Shown here: piece by piece, positions 57,251 to 64,000 of the stretch
Position numbering within the stretch: position 1 is the stretch's first letter
Layout of the letters: each line of letters begins with the position of its first letter
DNA from: Agaricus subrufescens
Taxonomy: Eukaryota > Basidiomycota > Agaricomycetes > Agaricales > Agaricaceae
Assembly (NCBI GenBank): GCA_029945375.1
Contig: CM057058.1
Location: 1,426,001-1,490,000 of the forward strand
Reading direction: 5' to 3'
DNA: 64,000 nt
Made by a program: the position numbers and the translations under genes
Notes under the pieces: generated by a model
Told to the model about the DNA's origin: nothing
The model's database searches: none
What the model saw: the letters and a program-made list of their open reading frames with translations, nothing else

Positions 57251-58378
57251 CCATAAAAGTTTGTATTGTAGTATTAGAAAGTATTTTGAGGTTGAGCCCT
57301 TAAGCCTATGGCTTCTTTGAACACAGGTCCTCTAGCTCATTCCATCATTCACACTTGATGCCAACATTCCCAAGTTCAGTATTCAATTGAAAGCTCTTCC
57401 AATATGCTTCAGCATGTGCTAGTGATACCTTGCTTCAAATTGTAGCAGTGCCTGGAAGTACATTTGAGCTGAAAAAATGGGCTTGATTAAATCTACAGAA
57501 CGAGATGTGAAAGTGACATTACTGCTGCTGCAACAAGGGCCACGTCAGAGGCCCTGAAATGGCTGTTCTCCCAAAACTGAAACTGCCTACAGCTTCAGAA
57601 GTAGCCTTGTGAGTGCAATGACAAAGGAGGACAGGAGGCACCCCTCTGGTGGTGGCTATTCAAATAGTAGGCCACTGTGGATGTTGAGCTTCTTGAAAAA
57701 AGCGGTGCACTGGGCCCAAGACAGCCATTCTTTGTCCATATATAGACTATCATTCCCACCAGGCTCCTTCCCCATCCCCTTACTTAGCCAATAGGATGTC
57801 ACATACATCCCCAAAAACTTTTGATTGCAAAGTTGAACACTATGCACGGACATATGAGTCACTCTGTGGCCTCTGTGAGGGGATGGGAAGGAGTCCTGCA
57901 GTCTTACAAGTTTTTGTCACAGTAATATTTAATCAGTGATGTATGTAGATAGCTTTTGAGCTTTTAGCTTTTGCGCTTGTCATAAACATGAAAAAGTCTG
58001 AAAAGCGGCGAAAAGCTGACAAGCTATTTGTCAACTTGCTGATGTGCAATAATGTTGTCTATACTTTGTTATATACGTCGCTTTTGCTTGGTATTGTATA
58101 CATATCAATCAGAGTCGGGGACCGGCGTGTGAGCGCCGCTACGATCTAGTAGTTAAGATCCATTTCTGGTGTCAAGATCTTCCGCCAAACACGGGCTTGC
58201 ACATTCACCCATGTAATTCCCACATACGAGCTCCAGAATAATGATTATGCAAAGTCTACAATTCCTCTGCTCCGGCTGGTCAGGCTGGTCCCGGTTAAAC
58301 TATACGACACTGATGGAAACAGGAACGCAACTATATGTCATTGACTATGATCTAACAAAGTTTCAGTGGAGGTTTACT
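57251..58378. other. no gene recognised; edge between repeat nest and host genes
   Basis: Contains scattered GAAAAAGCTGA-like motifs (57090-57240 and 57960-58030), including an imperfect hairpin near 57068-57102. From about 58090 the composition changes to that of the host gene region. Small ORFs here have no support. Confidence 0.4.
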
Positions 58379-60169
58379 TTACCGATTCCGACTTTTTTTA
58401 ATCTGCGAACGCCCATCCTTTACCTCACATCCATCCCTGTCCCAATTACGCTTCTGTACATGAATAGGACGTCCGTCGCGATCCCCGGTTACCCCAGCTG
58501 TGTTCAGGAGTTGGATTGCCCGCTCAACAGCATTTTTTCTGACTTTTGCTGGAACTGTCTCCCAGTAAAGTTCTTCTGGACGGCCGACAACGCGTTCCAC
58601 GATGATTGGTTTGTGGTCTTTGGGTACAGAAGAATCTGTTGTACGAATATCAACACCGCATTCATCGATTCCTGAGGTTTGAATCACTTGGCGAAGGCGG
58701 TGGTCGAAGTGATCCATGAGCCAATCAGTATACTTGGGAGCCGCTAAACGCAGGTGACACTAATTGCAAATCAGTGATAGCTCAACGAGAATTGACTGGC
58801 ATGTATCGTACGTACTCTGTCTATACCCTTATTAAAGTCGACGTAATCCAGACCTTGGGTAGTTTTCTGGTCGAGTGAGCGAAATGCTTGGGAGAAGAAG
58901 GCTCGTAAGGTAGTCTTGGTCGTATCAGGATGAACATGCTTGACTAGGACGAGGCAATCAGGAGGATATGGAGAAAATGGCGTCAGTTGAGTGGACGGAG
59001 CAGGTTGCTTAGGAACAGGTGCAACCACAGATTCTTGTTGCAGATGGGCCTGGGCATCTCTCTGAGTATCTTCATAAGCGTTTATCTCTTCTACAAGCTG
59101 TTGCCTATACGACAGGTATTCGGCCTTGAACTCGAGCCAACGCTTTTTTGTTGTCACGCGAAACTTGTATTGTATGGCGGAACGGAAGAACTCAGAAGGC
59201 GTATTGAGTGGTTGATCTTGTTTATTTGTTTCGGTGGCGTCGTTATCATTAAGAAGCCATGGCCATGAAGTTTGTAGATGTTCGGAGTCGCTTGAATACG
59301 CCAATGTCACTAGTGCAAAACCTTTGCAGGTCTGTCGAGTACCGGGCTTATCGTTAAAGTGAGGAGGGAATGATATTCCCTGAATCCGTGTAAGGGAGTT
59401 TGCAGGCGAGGATGACGATGAGGGGGCGGGTGGGACTTCGTGTAACAAATTGCTTAGAAAACGTATGAGCCCAGCATAGGACCGGTACCCTGGAGGTATA
59501 TTCTCCTAACAAACAGTTATCCCTGATATCAGATCTGCCAATAAGAGACGTACCAGATACAAAGTGCACGCATCCCACTCTGATTTAGTCTTGGACGCCA
59601 ACCCTACGTGCTTTCGCTTGATTTCATAACCGCCAGAAAGATCCTTTTGTTCGCCAAAACGCGGTACTACTGCATCTGGATGGAGGAGTAACCGGATGTC
59701 CAGGAAGTCATTCGCGTGTGCCCGAATGCCTTTCACGAGAGCAGCTTGGATTTTACTTCGTACTAGTGGAGATTCTTTTCCCTTCTTCTGCTCCACGAGG
59801 CTTGAAAGCGCGTCGGATTTTTCGAACAAATAGTCAAGGGGCACGTCTGAGCCCAATTCTGAATATCAAAGAAAGAAATTGATGGAAAAAATACTCACAG
59901 CGATGGCCATCTTCTGTACCAATATCAATGTGTTTTCTCAAGTCAGAGTCAATCCATAGCGCGTAATCTGAGAGCGACAGAGCGACGAGATTCGCGTAGT
60001 CCTGATCGTTGTATTTGGTAGGAAGGTCGTTAGGAGGGGGCGCCACTGGCAACGATGATGCTGTGCTAGAAGACGGAAGATCTGTGTTGCCCACTTCGGC
60101 GGCTCTTTCAGTGTTTCTAGGACGTACTGGCTTGGAGAGGTTTCGAGGAATGAAGGCGAGCGAAGACAT
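58379..60169 (-). CDS. La-related protein with C-terminal xRRM (LARP7/Pof8-like)
   Basis: Predicted 541-residue RNA-binding protein, exons complement(58379-58759, 58816-59505, 59554-59858, 59920-60169), introns 48-61 nt. I chose ATG 60169 because the protein then starts MSSLAFIPRN; two upstream in-frame ATGs (60214, 60181) are possible. The region at about 70-150 (LWIDSDLRKHIDI, VPLDYLFEKS, VKGIRAHANDFLDIRLLLHP) has the look of a La-type winged helix. The C-terminal part (about 355-470) has CLVLVKHVHPDTTKTTLRAFF, GLDYVDFNKGIDRCHLRLA and WLMDHF, typical of the xRRM that binds the 3' region of telomerase or 7SK-type RNA. In yeasts such proteins (Pof8/Lar7) are telomerase subunits; that role here is inference. 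The first donor (GTACAG at 59919) was chosen because GTGAGT nearby would create a stop. Confidence 0.75.
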
Positions 60170-61167
60170 TTCGAGTATCATATTCCCACGTAATTGATCT
60201 ATTAGACAGGTCATGTTTAAATTTAATTTATCATTAGGCTGTCGAGTGGTAGGGTTAAAATTTTATTCCCGAGTAGGGGAAAGCCTTGGCCTGGGATATT
60301 TACAAGGAGGGACTCTAAGGAGGTAGGTTGAATGAGGTCGATTACTTGAAACTCGATGTTTCGGAAGTAGAGACAATGACAGATTTTTACCAGACTCTGT
60401 ATACTTCTTCGCGCGCCCAGTTTTGATCAAGATGATGTGCCATCTTCTGCAGAGCGTTGCCTACGGACTAATACTCTAAGAAGTCTTCTACAAAACGATT
60501 TTGAACAAGGTCATACGCCTTTTACACGCGCACGCGCGGCTTAGTGAGACTTAAGAAAGGGATTATTCCAGCATGCACTGGTTCAATATAGAGCTGCTCT
60601 TGTTTTTATAGACTGCTGGGCAGTATTAATTACGTAGAGTAAGCATTTAATCCGGCTCTGGGTCCCTTTGTACTTAAGGAGGAGCGGTCGACTCCAAGAG
60701 TGCTCATCAGTGCTCCCCTGTAGGTTGCCTTGACATCTAAAATAATCATGTCCTCAAAGTCATTATAATAGTACACATCTGCTCAATTAGTCGTGTATAC
60801 ACTCCTGATTTCCACAGATACCTTGTCTACCCTTCTGGCATCACTGATGCTAGTATGAGGCGATATCGACTCGCCTAGGTGGTGCTAGTATCTATTTGAG
60901 AAGGAAGAATCACTGGCAGTTCGTTGATGGATTTATGAGCTTGTAAAGACAACGTGGTAGATGTATCGGCATTGGGTATTTTTAGGAAGTATCAACCCAC
61001 AAAGTATAGGGTGGAGCAAGAGTAACAGATATGGTGATAGTTTATAGCTCGATGAGCCGTCTAGATAGTATAAATTGGCAAGACAATATACCCTGAAAAT
61101 CACCGATATCACCAACTTAACTACAAAGGCATTTCTATCAAGGTAAGATCAACTCATCGCTCTCATC
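60170..61167. other. intergenic region between divergent genes
   Basis: Holds the promoters of the La-related gene (minus) and of the gene at 61168 (plus). TATAAAT at 61069-61075 is about 95 bases before the ATG at 61168. Nothing else is recognised. Confidence 0.5.
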
Positions 61168-61605
61168 ATGATCCTTCAACGTCGCAGTGATTCTATATCA
61201 ACAGCTGAACCCAACATCATGTTGTTCAAACCCGGAAACGAAATAATAGTCATCACCCGAGGACCAGGTCACCTCTGTCTTCTATCCTACGGGAGTACAG
61301 ACGGGGGAAAAGATCTCATAGGGTCCATGAATACCGATACTACTGGTATCACAAGATGGCTAATATCGTTTAGCCACCATTACGATAAGTTTGCATTCAT
61401 TTGGGACGGACAAGGTGAAGCCGTTTATCAAATTGGAAGCCGACTTCAAAGAAGATCTGTAGGGAAAAGTTGGAATGCGGCGAGCACTGCCCAAAGAGGT
61501 ACTTGGCATATTGGTCTAGCAGATGTGTCGGGTGTCGCGAAGACTGCGTTGAATCGGGATGGAGCTACGACTGTCTTTGCAATTCCTAACAATATTTTTA
61601 TGTGA
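61168..61605 (+). CDS. hypothetical protein, 145 residues
   Basis: Single-exon frame starting MILQRRSDSIS and ending IPNNIFM. No signal peptide or membrane segment is visible. The protein is predicted to be rich in beta strands (EIIVITRGPGHLCLLSYG, KFAFIWDGQGEAVYQIG, TTVFAIPN) and has Trp/His motifs such as GTWHIGLADVSG. I do not recognise a family. It converges with CDK8, stop to stop 59 bases apart, and has a TATA box at a suitable distance, which supports a real gene. Confidence 0.6.
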   Translation: MILQRRSDSISTAEPNIMLFKPGNEIIVITRGPGHLCLLSYGSTDGGKDLIGSMNTDTTGITRWLISFSHHYDKFAFIWDGQGEAVYQIGSRLQRRSVGKSWNAASTAQRGTWHIGLADVSGVAKTALNRDGATTVFAIPNNIFM

Positions 61606-61664
61606 TTTATACCATTCGTCGGCGGCATGGGTAGAGAGTAGCACGCACACAACCTCGACATATG

Positions 61665-63292
61665 TTAAGCTAATCTGGCTTTCTTCCTGCTATGACCATT
61701 TCCTCCCGTCGTAGTCGTGGTTTGAACCGGGTACCCCGCACTAACAGCACTAGCAAAGCTGTTACTACTGGCCGGTTTCGAATGTGGTTGACCGAAGGGG
61801 CCTCCTCCTAGATGACTTCCGGTAACCCCGCCGCCATTTGTGTTGTGGTTGTTGTTGTTGTGATTGTTATTACCGTTATTATGATGGGAAGTGTTTTGTG
61901 CGGGGAGAGGCATCATTGAGGGCGCTTCGTCTTGTGTTATCCGACGATGTGGTGGGAACTGGTGGGCTGGTACAGTCTCGAATGCACTATTCGAGATGAT
62001 CAGAAAGAATTTCGCGAAGACAGTGGATATACTAAACTTACTTCCACGTGGGCCTTGGATCTTCGTGGAACCATTTGTGTAGGAGAGCTTCTCTGGCTGT
62101 TAACCTGTTTTCTGGGTCGTATGTGAAGAGCCGACAAAGGAGATCATAGCCTTGATGAGAACGGATACGGCTTTGACACCATTCTTGTAGACGGTTGGTA
62201 TAACTGACAGGATCGGTTATGGAAAAAAATACCGATGTATATATATATACGCACGGATCTAATTTCTTCATGTTATTGTATTCCGGCATATTGGCGACGC
62301 CTGGCCAGTCTTTTTCTGACAATACGTTAGGCGTATTTGTCACTGGAAGAATTTGCCTTACCATCTGGAGTTCCCATGACCTCAAATATTCGTAAAAGCT
62401 GATCCCTCTGAAACGGTACATTCTTCTTCGAGTCCAATTTGGCCTCTTCACCTTTAAATATCGGTCTGAGACTAGCAAGCTCAGCCATGACGCAACCAAC
62501 AGCCCAACAATCGACGGCTTTGTTGTAATGTTTGGCACCCATCAGAAGCTCCGGCGCACGATACCATATCGTTACGACGACCTTGTCACCTGCGAACAGA
62601 GGCTGAAGAGGCTCGTAACATAGACGTGCAAGGCCTAGGTCACCAATCTTGACTACACCTTTGGAGGTGATGAGAATGTTTGCGGGTTTGAGATCACGAT
62701 GGAGGATGTGGCAAGAGTGCAGGTAGAGAAGACCATTAATGAGTTGATATATGAGTGATTTGAGGACGACTTGGGGGATCGCTGAGCGGATGGTTTGAGA
62801 GTGGTGATGAATTATTTGCTGAGAAGCGTTTCGTCAGGATGGGGTGGCAGAAGGCGCAGAGAGCAACATACAAGGAAATCATGCTCAGCATACTCAAAGA
62901 CCATGTAGATGGACTTGTCTTCGAGGATGACCTCTCTGAGGGCCACAATATTCTCGTGGTCAATCTCCCTGTTCAGCTGGGGCGCATATATAAGCATTCT
63001 GGGGGAATTTAACTGGAAACCAACCCACCGCTATCTCTCGGATAGCACTCTGGCTGATTCCTGTGTAGGTGACCACGTCTCCCTCCTTGTCGGGCTTGAA
63101 TTTCTTGATAGCATGAATACTGCCGTCATCTCCCTGGCTTTGGGCCTTGTACACCCGACCATAGGTCCCCGATGAAATGAAGCCGAGGATGTTGTACTTG
63201 GAGGCGACAGAGCGGTGGCTTGTGTCGCGCTTCTGCCTATAGAGGCGCATGGAGTCGTGTTGAAGAACGTTCGTAGACCAGTCGTCCGGCAT
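61665..63292 (-). CDS. SSN3: cyclin-dependent kinase 8 (Mediator kinase subunit)
   Basis: Predicted 456-residue Ser/Thr kinase of the Mediator CDK8 module, which with cyclin C phosphorylates RNA polymerase II and transcription factors in the nucleus. Exons complement(61665-61986, 62042-62203, 62255-62315, 62362-62818, 62872-62976, 63029-63292) keep frame throughout. The kinase domain starts at about residue 30 with [14 protein letters not shown], then HAIKKFK (catalytic Lys), [13 protein letters not shown] (the CDK8-type helix C), [23 protein letters not shown] (DLG instead of DFG, as in CDK8/Srb10), [20 protein letters not shown] and [20 protein letters not shown], which identify CDK8 rather than a cell-cycle CDK. 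The C-terminal tail has an Asn/His-rich tract ([13 protein letters not shown]) and ends in basic SRKKARLA. Confidence 0.92.
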
Positions 63293-63445
63293 CGCAGGCA
63301 GCAGTGGATGGCGAGCTTCATGCCATTGCGATGCCCGCGTCGAGGCCTGCGGAGGAGGTGATGGGAAAATGGCGGATGAGAACTACCTTCCATATATGGA
63401 CAAGCTGTAGAGAACGACGTGCCAGGCCGCGGGTTACTTTGGACA
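63293..63445. promoter_or_regulatory. divergent promoter region between CDK8 and the Chs5-like gene
   Basis: The two start codons are about 153 bases apart on opposite strands, so both promoters must share this short region. It is GC-rich and I see no TATA box. Confidence 0.6.
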
Positions 63446-64000
63446 ATGACATCGAGAGTCACAATGCCGCCGCAGGACAGCTTCACCTTCACGGTGGGCA
63501 AGCTAGGTTGGTTGTCTTTTTCTCAGCTGCTGGAATACCCGAGCTCACCGACGAATTCAGATGCTGGCATGGCTGTAAGATCCGCGATATGACCGAGAGT
63601 CAGCCTGATGACATGTTCTTAGATTCTCCTAGGCGAGCGGGCCCATCTTATTGAGTTTCCTTCGGTCCTACTACCACCGGGCGCCACGACAGGCTCGATA
63701 GTCAACATATCTGTTACTCAAAACCATGTCGAGGAGAAGCGACGCGATACAGACTTCTGGCAGCTGCAAGACGATATCTCGGCGACATTTGGCGTGAAAA
63801 CGCCGCAACCGCCGGAATTGCAGGTGCGTGTATATGTTATCCCCCAATTATTCCTTTGGTGCTGATCCTATTATCTGCCGCAGCTCCGAAACGTCACTCA
63901 GACATCCGTAACTCTAGAATGGCCCTCTATTCAGCTCGCTACCGCAAAGCTTCGCTCCCTCGATATTTATCGCAACGGGCAGCGGCTCGCTGCGATTCCC
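63446..64000 (+). CDS. CHS5: Chs5-like exomer scaffold protein, 5' part
   Basis: Partial gene running off the window. Exons 63446-63506, 63561-63574, 63623-63823 and 63884 onward, with introns of 54, 48 and 60 nt; all joins keep frame. The start could be ATG 63446 or the in-frame ATG 63464. The product begins with PPQDSFTFTVGKLDAGMA, then HLIEFPSVLLPPGATTGSIV, an EEKRRDTDFWQLQDDI helix, and NVTQTSVTLEWPSI...SLDIYRNGQRLAAIP, the start of a fibronectin type III domain. This layout is that of the yeast Chs5 N-terminus (dimerisation/Arf1-binding part, FN3, then BRCT). Chs5 is the scaffold of the exomer coat that exports chitin synthase from the trans-Golgi. The BRCT domain lies beyond the window. 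Confidence 0.88.

Noticed and set aside
57609..57862. Small ORFs on both strands
   Set aside because: Overlapping 61- and 68-codon frames without motifs in an AT-rich edge region.
63031..63654. ORFs of 156 codons (minus) and 116 codons (plus) over the CDK8/Chs5 starts
   Set aside because: They overlap exons and introns of the two recognised genes in wrong frames and show no domain.

Overview
The window looks like a chromosome arm segment from a filamentous basidiomycete (Agaricomycetes-type). The reasons are spliceosomal introns of about 45-75 nt with GT-AG ends, a Plavaka-type DNA transposon, copia elements with TWTDD-type reverse transcriptases, a chromodomain gypsy element, and host genes for the Mediator kinase CDK8, a Chs5-like exomer protein and a La-related xRRM protein. 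No rRNA, CRISPR array or prokaryotic operon is visible.

Layout. At 1-1521 there is one single-exon host gene whose 211-residue product carries three copies of the histone H3 N-terminal tail motif without any histone fold. This is the most unusual object in the window. At 1527-6791 lies a young, nearly intact Ty1/copia element on the minus strand. At 7349-14987 a copia LTR is split by a 7.3 kb Plavaka DNA transposon with two genes, whose left terminal inverted repeat is itself interrupted by a 78-bp hairpin. From 15225 to about 35 kb there is a gypsy nest: a decayed minus-strand gypsy (gag-protease), a solo LTR inside it, a nearly complete three-ORF chromovirus inserted in its leader, and a badly decayed plus-strand gypsy. 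Between 35 and 41 kb lies AT-rich debris with CACTA-ended foldback MITEs, a three-unit 178-bp tandem repeat, an LTR fragment and a Helitron helicase remnant. At 41223-55760 there is a decayed minus-strand copia element carrying a solo gypsy LTR, a 5.8 kb plus-strand copia element and a third MITE.

From about 58.4 kb the sequence returns to normal gene-dense host DNA: a LARP7/Pof8-like xRRM gene (minus), an orphan 145-codon gene (plus), CDK8/SSN3 (minus) and, diverging from it, the 5' end of a Chs5-like gene (plus) that runs off the right edge.

Insertion order can be read from target-site duplications: GCTCG for the chromovirus, TCGGT for one solo LTR, ACTTT for the inner copia, GTTTT for the young copia, TA for Plavaka and for the hairpin. 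Four copia 5' junctions share the same primer site, which matches internal (half-tRNA) initiator-tRNA priming. CpG loss in older LTR copies and in-frame stops that mostly replace Trp or Arg codons point to cytosine-methylation decay of the nest. Exon boundaries and repeat comparisons were done by eye; no alignment or database search was run.
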